A DNA stretch of 17,358 bases from NCBI GenBank assembly GCA_030595485.1, contig JAUVDE010000019.1:1-17358 (forward strand). Reading direction: 5' to 3'. Shown one piece after another: positions 1 through 6,369 of this stretch (position 1 is the stretch's first letter; each line of letters starts with the position of its first letter). The position numbers and the translations under genes were made by a program. Under the pieces are notes generated by a model that ran no database searches, had not been told where the DNA came from, and saw nothing but the letters and a program-made list of their open reading frames with translations. The DNA is from Draconibacterium sp. (lineage in GTDB: Bacteria > Bacteroidota > Bacteroidia > Bacteroidales > Prolixibacteraceae).

Positions 1-614
1 TTTTCTATTGTTTTCTGTTTCTGATAGTTTTTGGCATTTGCTGCCATTAAAACTTCGTCGTTTGTGGTAATTGTTATTTTCGATTTTTCAACCTTCTTGC
101 GCTCGGCAAGATTTAAATTGTTTTCTTCACTTATAAAAATGGCTTCAAGGCTTTCTAATAAATCGTAGCTTATTCTTTCCAGCGATGCTACAAAATCGTC
201 TTCTATTTCCAATTCCTGAACTACAAAATCGCTCGTTGAAAAGGCTTCCGACTTTTTATTGTCTTCACTTCTATTTGTTTTCTGAATTTCTGCTACCAAT
301 GCTTTTGGGGAGGTTTCTTCTGCAATATCTACTTGCTGCTCAAAAGTGCGTTCAGTCGCTTTTGGCGAAACAATCTCTTGTTCAACCATGGCCGGTGCTA
401 CCATGTTCGTTTTTTCATTAAAAAACCAACCAGCTACAAAAGCAAACACCACAACTGCCGCTGCCGAAATCCAACCGATGTAGGCCAAACGTTTTTTCTT
501 TTGCTGTGCGACCATTTGTCCCTGAATATTATTCCAAAGATGAGGTGGTGGCGCAACCGAAAAACCATCGAGCTTCTCGCGGATTTGCTTATCCATATTT
601 AACTTATCGTTCAT
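1..614 (-). CDS. Probable anti-sigma factor membrane protein (partial, C-terminus off window)
   Basis: The minus-strand frame opens at ATG 614-612 and stays open to base 1, giving about 204 residues with no stop. The start shares one base with the stop of the sigma gene (TAATG), so translation is probably coupled. Residues 1-42 are soluble and contain a P-P-P-H-L-W-N-N-I motif (22-30), a pattern I know from Bacteroidota proteins encoded after ECF sigma genes. A basic KKKR stretch at 39-42 precedes one membrane helix (about 43-65), which puts the N-terminus in the cytoplasm where it could hold the sigma factor. The rest is a charged, probably periplasmic tail rich in Glu and Lys. A second in-frame ATG lies six codons downstream. 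The anti-sigma role is inferred from gene order and topology; no zinc-binding anti-sigma motif is visible. Some proteins of this type carry a C-terminal outer-membrane barrel domain, which cannot be judged here. Confidence 0.75.
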   Translation of the reverse strand, partial: MNDKLNMDKQIREKLDGFSVAPPPHLWNNIQGQMVAQQKKKRLAYIGWISAAAVVVFAFVAGWFFNEKTNMVAPAMVEQEIVSPKATERTFEQQVDIAEETSPKALVAEIQKTNRSEDNKKSEAFSTSDFVVQELEIEDDFVASLERISYDLLESLEAIFISEENNLNLAERKKVEKSKITITTNDEVLMAANAKNYQKQKTIE

Positions 615-1171
615 TAAGCCGTATTATTACTTGTTCCAACTTCGCTGTAAAGTACTTTCACTTTACGCTTTAAAATATCCCTTGCCCGTGCAAGATTTGA
701 TTTTGATGTTCCGACCGAAATTTTCATCTCATCAGCAATTTCCTGATGATTCATCCCTTCCATTACATACAGGTTAAAAACCATTCGGTAACGAGGTGTT
801 AATTGCTGAATAAGCTCCATTAATTCCTGAGCCGAAATTTTGGCTAATATGTCATCCGAAACTTGCTGAGTGTCGTAAATACTCACATCTTCAACCGGAT
901 GCATTAAATGCTGTTTTCGAAATTTCTCGAGCGAAACATTTACCATTATCCTTCTTACCCAACCTTCAAAAGAACCCTCGTGCCTAAACTTGTCTAAATT
1001 CTGGAAAACCTTCACAAACCCTTCCTGCAAATTATCTTCTGCCTCGGTTTGATCTTTAGCATAGCGCAAGCAAACACCAAACATTTGTGGTGCAAACTTG
1101 TGGTAAAGCTGTTCCTGTGCACGTACGTTACCCGAAGCACACCCGTTTATTATTTTTTTTAGGTCTTCCAA
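614..1171 (-). CDS. ECF-subfamily RNA polymerase sigma-70 factor
   Basis: This 185-residue protein has the usual size and layout of a group 4 (ECF) sigma factor. Region 2 covers about 19-86 and contains the core-binding stretch A-E-D-N-L-Q-E-G-F-V-K-V-F (44-56) and the aromatic W71-V-R-R-I segment that contacts and melts the -10 region. Region 4 covers about 118-170, with the helix-turn-helix H-Q-E-I-A-D-E-M-K-I-S-V-G-T-S-K-S (142-158), which reads the -35 region. The start appears to be TTG at 1171-1169: the codon two positions upstream is a TAG stop, ATT lies between, and no ATG occurs before region 2. The gene precedes and overlaps a single-pass membrane protein, the usual arrangement for an anti-sigma partner. 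The signal it answers to is not visible. The divergent serpin cluster shares its upstream region and is a possible target, by inference only. Confidence 0.93.
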   Translation of the reverse strand: MEDLKKIINGCASGNVRAQEQLYHKFAPQMFGVCLRYAKDQTEAEDNLQEGFVKVFQNLDKFRHEGSFEGWVRRIMVNVSLEKFRKQHLMHPVEDVSIYDTQQVSDDILAKISAQELMELIQQLTPRYRMVFNLYVMEGMNHQEIADEMKISVGTSKSNLARARDILKRKVKVLYSEVGTSNNTA

Positions 1172-1191
1172 AATCTATTGCAAATATGCTA

Positions 1192-1199
1192 CAAAAATA
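1192..1199 (-). promoter_or_regulatory. Candidate -7 box for the sigma gene
   Basis: Minus-strand TATTTTTG fits the Bacteroidota -7 consensus TAnnTTTG exactly. It would start RNA near 1185, about 14 nt before the TTG start. No TTG or TTTG is present at the expected -33 distance, so the call is weak, or another sigma factor is used. Confidence 0.35.
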
Positions 1200-1299
1200 A
1201 GCATAAATACCCATTTGGTAGAATGCTGCCTTTCAAGCATTTGCTATTTTGCTCTACGGTTTTTTTCGTAAAATCACAAGTAAGATGAATATGACGTAA

Positions 1300-1352
1300 A
1301 AAGGGTTGCGTAGGTGCAAAATAATTATCTTTATTGTTGGGCGCAACCCTTT
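1300..1352. repeat. Perfect 11-bp inverted repeat around the serpin promoter
   Basis: AAAGGGTTGCG (1300-1310) and CGCAACCCTTT (1342-1352) are exact reverse complements separated by 31 bp. Arm centres are 42 bp apart, about four helical turns, so proteins bound to each arm would face the same side. The left arm covers the predicted -33 element and the right arm starts just after the predicted transcription start. The 31-nt loop and the lack of a T-run argue against a terminator. A regulator site is inferred. Confidence 0.7.
1305..1333 (+). promoter_or_regulatory. Candidate promoter for the serpin/lipoprotein run
   Basis: TTG (1305-1307), an 18-bp spacer and TATCTTTA (1326-1333, seven of eight to TAnnTTTG) resemble a Bacteroidota housekeeping promoter. 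The predicted start is near 1340, about 58 nt before the serpin ATG. It lies inside the inverted repeat at 1300-1352. Confidence 0.45.
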
Positions 1353-1397
1353 AATTTAAAATCACATCTACCTTGTAGCATCTAAAAAATACAATAA

Positions 1398-2642
1398 ATG
1401 AAAACAGTCTTTCCACTTTTTATAGTCATTCTACTTCTTACCTTTTCATCGTGCAGTCAAAACGAAGAAGAGCCTTGGGTCGCAAAAACAATTGTACTCG
1501 ACGAGAAATCGGCTCAACTAATTGAAGCTGAAAATGAATTCGGACTTGAACTTTTTCAGAAAGTTTATGCAAGCGAAACAAAAAGTGATAATATCATGGT
1601 TTCGCCACTTAGCATTAGCCTTGCTCTGGCTATGACCTATAATGGAGCTAACGGCGAAACAAAAAGTGCAATGGAAAAAACGCTTAATCTTTATGGACTT
1701 ACACCCCAGGATATTAATCAATCGTACCAAAGTTTAGTCGCCGCTTTAAAATCACTCGACCCGAAAGTTGTCCTTGAAATTGCCAATGCCATATTTTACC
1801 GTCAGGATTTTCAGGTTGAAAACGATTTTATTTCCACCAATCAGCACTATTACGATGCAAAAATTGATGCAATAGATTTTGGTTCGCCTAACGCCGTAAA
1901 GACCATTAACAATTGGGTAGCCGATAAAACCCACGATAAGATTGATAAGATTATCGAAAACATCAGTGATGACCAGGTTATGTTTTTGTTGAATGCCATC
2001 TACTTTAACGGAATCTGGCAAAACAAATTCGATGAGGATGATACGCAAAACTTACCCTTTTACTTAAACTCAAAAGGCATTTCAAATGATGTGCCTACCA
2101 TGCAAAAAACAGATGCTGTTCCGTACATCTCAAACGAACTATTTAGTGCGGTGCAACTGGCTTACGGCTCGGGAAACTACAGCATGTTTGTTTTATTACC
2201 ACATGAAAGCAAGTCACTTGAAGACATTGTCAACAAGCTAGATCAAACCAATTGGGAAAACTGGATGAGTAGTTTTAACGACACCACAAATGTGGATATA
2301 AAACTCCCTCAATTAGAATACGAGTACGAAATAAAGCTAAACAGTGTGTTGAGCGATATGGGCATGAGCATTGCATTTGACAATGGAGCCGATTTTACAG
2401 GAATTAATAAGGCAGGTAGGCTAAAAATAGATGAGGTAAAACATAAAACATTTATTAAAGTAAACGAAAAAGGCACAGAGGCAGCAGCCGTTACAGCTGT
2501 TAGTATCGGAGTAACTTCAGTAGGTCCGGTACAAAATATCCAGTTTAATGTTAACCATCCGTTCTTTTATGCCATAACCGAAAAAGATACCGATGCTATT
2601 TTGTTTATGGGAACTGTTAAAAATCCGAAAAATGAACAATAA
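1398..2642 (+). CDS. Serpin-family protease inhibitor, lipoprotein
   Basis: This is a full-length serpin (414 aa) with a lipoprotein signal peptide. Residues 1-18 are hydrophobic and end in the lipobox F-S-S-C19, followed by acidic S-Q-N-E-E-E. Serpin landmarks include M-V-S-P-L-S-I (about 66), N-A-I-Y-F-N-G-I-W in the shutter region and H-P-F-F-Y-A-I near the C-terminus. The reactive-loop hinge reads E-K-G359-T-E-A-A-A-V-T-A, small residues at P14-P9 as in inhibitory serpins that insert the loop after cleavage. Counting 15 residues from G359 puts P1-P1' at T373-S374, which would suit elastase-like or similar proteases, but the segment between the loop and H-P-F-F is about four residues longer than in alpha-1-antitrypsin, so the bond could lie a few residues on. 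Tannerella miropin is a known Bacteroidota serpin of this lipoprotein type. The last 11 bp overlap the next gene, indicating co-transcription. Confidence 0.95.
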   Translation: MKTVFPLFIVILLLTFSSCSQNEEEPWVAKTIVLDEKSAQLIEAENEFGLELFQKVYASETKSDNIMVSPLSISLALAMTYNGANGETKSAMEKTLNLYGLTPQDINQSYQSLVAALKSLDPKVVLEIANAIFYRQDFQVENDFISTNQHYYDAKIDAIDFGSPNAVKTINNWVADKTHDKIDKIIENISDDQVMFLLNAIYFNGIWQNKFDEDDTQNLPFYLNSKGISNDVPTMQKTDAVPYISNELFSAVQLAYGSGNYSMFVLLPHESKSLEDIVNKLDQTNWENWMSSFNDTTNVDIKLPQLEYEYEIKLNSVLSDMGMSIAFDNGADFTGINKAGRLKIDEVKHKTFIKVNEKGTEAAAVTAVSIGVTSVGPVQNIQFNVNHPFFYAITEKDTDAILFMGTVKNPKNEQ

Positions 2643-2946
2643 AATAACAGGTCTTATTCTCATATTTCTTGTGCTTTTTGTGTCGTGTGACAAAGACGAC
2701 CAAGAACAACAAAACGAATTAAAAGAAGGACTTGGAACTGTTTGGTTGAGTGGAGGATTGTATTATTGTGCCAAACAAATACGTATGAATGAAGGAGATA
2801 CACTAATTATTGACGACATAGAAACAATCTACCAATTCAAATCGGGCGATAAAGTTAACCTGAAGTATTACGAAACAGAATTGCATGAATTGGGTTGTAC
2901 TATTGGCAAGCATTGCGACATAATCGAAATAGAAAAGATAGACTAA
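2632..2946 (+). CDS. Small lipoprotein with NigD-like N-terminal (OB-type) domain only
   Basis: This 104-residue protein starts at ATG 2632, inside the last codons of the serpin gene. An upstream in-frame ATG at 2593 would place 13 extra residues before the signal peptide and is unlikely. Residues 1-18 are a hydrophobic signal and C19 is the lipidation cysteine, followed by D-K-D-D-Q-E, an acidic signature like the surface-export signal of Bacteroidota lipoproteins. The rest is a small beta-rich domain with G-D-T-L-I-I, S-G-D-K-V-N-L-K-Y and G-C-T-I-G-K-H-C. Its cysteines C46, C89 and C95 keep exactly the spacing of C41, C84 and C90 in the next protein, and the two domains align without gaps for about 60 residues. 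It is therefore a paralogue reduced to the N-terminal domain. The family name is recognised from pattern, not from a search; the function is unknown. Confidence 0.85.
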   Translation: MNNKITGLILIFLVLFVSCDKDDQEQQNELKEGLGTVWLSGGLYYCAKQIRMNEGDTLIIDDIETIYQFKSGDKVNLKYYETELHELGCTIGKHCDIIEIEKID

Positions 2947-2984
2947 AGTAGAAAGATATGCGTTTTGCAATAAATCTTAATGCC

Positions 2985-3638
2985 ATGAAACAACTAATCG
3001 GAATATTATCCTTGGTTTTAATTGTATTTACCAGTTGTCAGGAAGACGATGAAATTCTTTTTCAGGAAACCGGGATAGTGGTAGATTATGCCGGAGCCGG
3101 CGATTGCAGTTTTGTTATTGAGCTGGACAATGGAAACCGAATTCAACCAATGTATTACCCAAAAGATTATTCGTTTATGCACGGACAACGCGTTTTGGTT
3201 GAGTACATTGAATTGGACAACGTTATAAATGGCTGCGACCGTGGCATTGCGTGCGACATTAAATATGTAGAAGAGTTGGCCTGCGCCCCATACGTAGATT
3301 TGTATTTTGAGAACTACGATAGCCTTGCACGAGATCCTGTTTATCTGCACGAGGCTTTTGTTGACGGCAATTGTTTATACATAAAGATTTCGTACAGTGG
3401 AGGTTGCAAGGAACACACCATCGATTTGGCACGCATGCACCCCTGGACAGCGAGCAGCTCAACTATTCCAACTTTTGAAATACGCCACAATGCTAATAAT
3501 GACTTATGTAAAGCCTATTTCACAAAAGAATTCAGATTCGATTTAAGTGAACTAAAAAAACAAGGAAAGAAGGAATTTGTGCTTACGGGCAAACTAACTA
3601 ATGACGAAGTTTTCAATAAAATATTTGATTTAAACTAG
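2985..3638 (+). CDS. NigD-like two-domain lipoprotein
   Basis: The protein has 217 residues from ATG 2985, which gives a compact lipoprotein signal (K-Q-L-I-G-I-L-S-L then F-T-S-C18). ATG 2958, nine codons upstream and preceded by a weak AGAAAG, is an alternative start with a longer n-region. C18 is followed by Q-E-D-D-E, close to the Capnocytophaga lipoprotein export signal Q-K-D-D-E, so surface exposure is likely. The N-terminal beta domain (about 29-98) has G-D-C41, G-Q-R-V-L-V-E-Y and G-C84-D-R-G-I-A-C90. The C-terminal domain (about 100-217) contains I-S-Y-S-G-G-C-K-E-H (135-144) and a later H-N-A-N-N-D-L-C, as in the C-terminal beta-sandwich of NigD-like proteins. NigD was named from a nigrescin bacteriocin locus, but its biochemical role is not established. 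The gene follows its shorter paralogue by 38 bp (or 11 bp from 2958) in one transcription unit with the serpin. Confidence 0.85.
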   Translation: MKQLIGILSLVLIVFTSCQEDDEILFQETGIVVDYAGAGDCSFVIELDNGNRIQPMYYPKDYSFMHGQRVLVEYIELDNVINGCDRGIACDIKYVEELACAPYVDLYFENYDSLARDPVYLHEAFVDGNCLYIKISYSGGCKEHTIDLARMHPWTASSSTIPTFEIRHNANNDLCKAYFTKEFRFDLSELKKQGKKEFVLTGKLTNDEVFNKIFDLN

Positions 3639-3699
3639 CTTTACATCTCTGTTCTTATACTGATAGTTACACAAGGCGTTCTTTTTCCGAAAACATTTT

Positions 3700-3716
3700 T
3701 TTAGATTGAGTCTAAA
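3700..3716. promoter_or_regulatory. Candidate operator palindrome TTTAGA-N5-TCTAAA
   Basis: TTTAGATTGAGTCTAAA is symmetric at seven of eight base pairs around a central G. It lies 64 bp upstream of the ATG at 3781 in the gap between two lipoprotein genes. The shape is like operators of dimeric metal-responsive repressors (DtxR or Fur type), but the regulator is not known. A weak -7-like TATATTGC follows at 3745-3752. Confidence 0.4.
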
Positions 3717-3780
3717 TAAAGTTAACTCGCGTGACTTTACTCCGTATATTGCAGTCATAATAACCTTAATACAAACAGAA

Positions 3781-4314
3781 ATGAAAAAATTACTCCTTTT
3801 GCTTATTATTACCCCAGCACTACTTTTCTCATGCAATAAAATTGAAGAAGCCAATACAATTACATTTGACGAAACACTTTCATTGGATATTCCCGTAGTA
3901 GTAACTGCTCCCACTGCAATTGCAGTTAAATCAACCAAAGAAGAGTTTTCTTTTGGTGCTACACAAACTGCCTCGCTTAGTGATATTAATGAAATTTCAG
4001 ACTATTTGGGTCATCTAAAATCGATTGATATTAATAGTGCTGAAGTTGTTTTTACAAATCTTGGCACGGATGAAAAGATTAACAAAATTGACCTTGTTAT
4101 TTCAGGAATTAGTCAAGCCATTGTTACCATTGAAAATATTACCGCTACAGACAATAAGCGCACAATAGACAAAACAAAATTGGTGCCCGCTGGAACCATT
4201 CTCAATTCAACAAAATCGATTACCATAAGGGTTGAGGGATCAACAAATATGGCACCAATGGATTTTATAGTAAACATGGATTTTGATTGCCACATTGAAG
4301 CAAAAGCAATCTAA
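3781..4314 (+). CDS. Lipoprotein of unknown function
   Basis: The protein has 177 residues from ATG 3781. An upstream in-frame ATG at 3706 would place 25 non-hydrophobic and mixed residues before the signal and is rejected. The signal M-K-K-L-L-L-L-L-I-I-T ends at F-S-C18, followed by N-K-I-E-E, which is less acidic than in the two preceding lipoproteins. The mature part is rich in Thr, Ile, Val and Asn, with alternating hydrophobic residues typical of a beta-sandwich, and has only one other cysteine near the C-terminus (D-F-D-C-H). I recognise no named domain. A 142-bp gap with a palindrome separates it from the preceding gene, so it may have its own promoter. A strong terminator follows. 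Confidence 0.85.
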   Translation: MKKLLLLLIITPALLFSCNKIEEANTITFDETLSLDIPVVVTAPTAIAVKSTKEEFSFGATQTASLSDINEISDYLGHLKSIDINSAEVVFTNLGTDEKINKIDLVISGISQAIVTIENITATDNKRTIDKTKLVPAGTILNSTKSITIRVEGSTNMAPMDFIVNMDFDCHIEAKAI

Positions 4315-4341
4315 ATTATAAAGGTTTTAAAATAATTCAAC

Positions 4342-4374
4342 AGCTGCTTCGGTTTCCGAGGTAGCTTTTTTTTT
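4342..4374 (+). terminator. Rho-independent terminator after the lipoprotein run
   Basis: AGCTGCTTCGG (4342-4352) pairs with CCGAGGTAGCT (4356-4366) over 11 positions, two of them G-U in RNA, with a TTT loop and a run of nine T (4366-4374). Confidence 0.9.
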
Positions 4375-4470
4375 ATTTCACAAATTTCAATTTAAAGCCA
4401 AAACTAATTGAAAAGAAATCTGTTGCTTAAACTTTAATCATTCAAACTACAGGCTTGTCGATACTATTCA

Positions 4471-4501
4471 AAAAAAGGGTGTAGATTAACTCCACACCCT
4501 T
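4471..4501 (-). terminator. Rho-independent terminator of the OmpP1/FadL-like gene
   Basis: On the minus strand AAGGGTGT (4501-4494) pairs with ACACCCTT (4482-4475) across an 11-nt loop and runs into six T (4476-4471). It lies 28 bp past the stop of the minus-strand porin gene and faces the terminator at 4342-4374. Confidence 0.85.
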
Positions 4502-4528
4502 CTGATAATATATAAATAAGTTATTGAT

Positions 4529-6124
4529 TTAAAAAATACTGTATGATAAGCCAACTGCAGCGCTAAACGATTTTTTACCATAAGTTTCATCGTAGTTCAT
4601 ATTCAAATCAGAATCTGCGAAAGTAACTGTTTCGTCTTTGTACCAGATATTTGAAATCCCTGCATCAAGTACCAACTGCTCTGTTATTTTCCACATAATA
4701 CCGGCACCAAATCCGTTGGCATCGTTAGCAAAGCTAAAATCGCTTTGGTAACTATCGGCAACACCTGTTCGTAGTGTAAGACCACCAACACTAAAGGCAA
4801 ACGTTTCGCTCAAATTAAACTGAAATCCCATGGTAACTTCATGACCATGATTATCAATTTCTCTTTTTACCATTTCACCAGCTGTTGAATACCTTACATT
4901 ATATCCGAAATCAACATCTTTGTCGAAATAAATATTGTACGATAATTGTGCTTCCAGCCAATCTAATCCACGGTAAGCAATACCGGTAGATAAAATTGCT
5001 GGCACATCATAATTCCCTTCGGCACCATCAGGAAACAAGCCAAGATCATCAACTTCAGTTTCGTTTTCTAAAGTCAAATCCGTTTTAAACTCATACTTTG
5101 CAGCAAAAGTCCAATCGTCGTTTGGCGAATAGTTAAAACCAACAATTGGAGTAATTCCAAATCCTTTTTGTTTTGTTTTCACATAGGAATCTTCAAGCTT
5201 TTCACCATTACTATATAATTCATTCGCCGTTGCTTGAAATGTGGGACTTGCCTGTGTATAAGCTCCTTGAACAGTTGCTAGATCCATCATAGGTATGTGC
5301 TCCGGGGGTATTCCCATAAGTTGCAAACCAGCTTCAATCTGTCCTTTTTGAGTGGCATCAATATAACCTGCTCCTTCTAGTTGAGCTAAGGTAAATGAAC
5401 CGCCCCCACCATCCATCAATGGTTGTAAAGTTCGAGGCATATCAGCTGCAGCCTGCGCTGCGCCACCTGCCTGGTATAAAAAACTAGGTGCTGACACTAG
5501 ATTTCCACCAACAACAAATTGAATGTTTTTAATATATCCTTCGTATTGATTTGTTGATGGCATTAAACGCGCACCTCCATAAACCGAAAATTTTTCGTTA
5601 ATAGCGTAGGTTGCACCTAATTGTATTCCCCAGTAAATCGAAGAAGCGTCAAGAGCCATTTCCAAATCATAACCAGTTACTCCTAAAGGAGCAAGCTGAG
5701 GAACTGCTTTCGATACAGGAATTTCCAACGAAGGCAAGCCACTACCAAACTCGGCAGTACCACCTCCAGCTGCTGGACCAACTCCTAAAGAGAATGCCCA
5801 ATTATCTTTTTTATAAACAGCGTACAAATTGGGAAATACCGGAATTTTAGATTCTCCTTCATAATAGCCATCATTCAACAAAGGAAACTGTGAATCAATT
5901 TCACGCGTTTGAAAAATAGTTTGACTATAAAAGGCAAAATGCCATCCATCTTCCATTTTCACCAAACCTGCCGGATTGTAGAAAACGGCATCAATTTCAA
6001 GGGCAGCATTCCTTGCTAGCATACGCACATACTGTGCACTTTGATTATAGTTAGTTAACAATCCGCCCGCAAAGGACAATTGAAGTAGCATAGAAAATGC
6101 CACAAGAAGTGTCAATTTCTTCAT
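4529..6124 (-). CDS. OmpP1/FadL/TodX-family outer-membrane transporter
   Basis: The protein has 531 residues. Residues 1-19 form a cleavable signal peptide (M-K-K-L-T-L-L ... L-S-F-A). The mature N-terminus has S-A-Q-Y-V-R-M-L-A-R-N-A-A (29-41) and D-A-V-F-Y-N-P-A-G-L (45-54), hallmarks of the FadL family, whose N-terminal plug controls entry of hydrophobic compounds such as long-chain fatty acids. The rest is an amphipathic beta-barrel with aromatic strand ends and a terminal phenylalanine (G-L-S-Y-S-I-F) for BAM-dependent insertion. Between about 215 and 310 is a Gly/Ala/Gln-rich, mostly non-barrel insert with a G-G-G-G run; related Bacteroidota proteins often have one. The substrate cannot be read from sequence; fatty acids or another hydrophobic compound are likely. 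It has its own predicted promoter and terminator and is probably monocistronic. Confidence 0.92.
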   Translation of the reverse strand: MKKLTLLVAFSMLLQLSFAGGLLTNYNQSAQYVRMLARNAALEIDAVFYNPAGLVKMEDGWHFAFYSQTIFQTREIDSQFPLLNDGYYEGESKIPVFPNLYAVYKKDNWAFSLGVGPAAGGGTAEFGSGLPSLEIPVSKAVPQLAPLGVTGYDLEMALDASSIYWGIQLGATYAINEKFSVYGGARLMPSTNQYEGYIKNIQFVVGGNLVSAPSFLYQAGGAAQAAADMPRTLQPLMDGGGGSFTLAQLEGAGYIDATQKGQIEAGLQLMGIPPEHIPMMDLATVQGAYTQASPTFQATANELYSNGEKLEDSYVKTKQKGFGITPIVGFNYSPNDDWTFAAKYEFKTDLTLENETEVDDLGLFPDGAEGNYDVPAILSTGIAYRGLDWLEAQLSYNIYFDKDVDFGYNVRYSTAGEMVKREIDNHGHEVTMGFQFNLSETFAFSVGGLTLRTGVADSYQSDFSFANDANGFGAGIMWKITEQLVLDAGISNIWYKDETVTFADSDLNMNYDETYGKKSFSAAVGLSYSIF

Positions 6125-6216
6125 ATAATTCTATTTTAATAAAAGATTATTTACTCCCATTTAACAAAAGTAATTGTGGGAAATATTACGGTTATAAGTA
6201 GTTGATGTCTTAGGCG

Positions 6217-6246
6217 CAAAATTAGAACTAATTTTTTATTACCAAA
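6217..6246 (-). promoter_or_regulatory. Candidate promoter for the OmpP1/FadL-like gene
   Basis: On the minus strand TTTG (6246-6243), an 18-bp spacer and TAATTTTG (6224-6217) fit the Bacteroidota consensus. The start would be near 6210, leaving an 86-nt leader. A second exact -7 box, TACTTTTG (6172-6165), is closer to the gene but has no -33 partner. Confidence 0.5.
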
Positions 6247-6319
6247 ACTTTATAACTGATTTTCAATGTTTTATGAATTTTTCAAACAATTGTGTCCGAT
6301 ATTCAAATTGACTAAAACA

Positions 6320-6350
6320 AAAAACCCGAAGATTAGCTCTTCGGGTTTTT
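6320..6350 (-). terminator. Terminator of lpd (13-bp stem)
   Basis: AAAAACCCGAAGA (6320-6332) and TCTTCGGGTTTTT (6338-6350) are perfect reverse complements around a 5-nt loop. Read on the minus strand it follows the lpd stop by about 20 bp and ends in a T-run. The A and T arms make it nearly symmetric, so it could also act on the plus strand, but no plus-strand gene needs it. Confidence 0.9.
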
Positions 6351-6369
6351 AATATATTATTATGTTATT

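Noticed and set aside
185..602. Two overlapping plus-strand open frames near the left edge
   Set aside because: They are antisense to the partial membrane protein gene, which has translational coupling to the sigma gene and a clear membrane helix.
5611..5850. Open frame antisense to the OmpP1/FadL-like gene
   Set aside because: It lies wholly inside a well-supported coding region, has no domain, signal or promoter, and its composition is that of a reverse-strand shadow. The same holds for antisense frames in the serpin, lpd, meaB, DUF1573, kinase, PASTA, ddl and dnaB genes.
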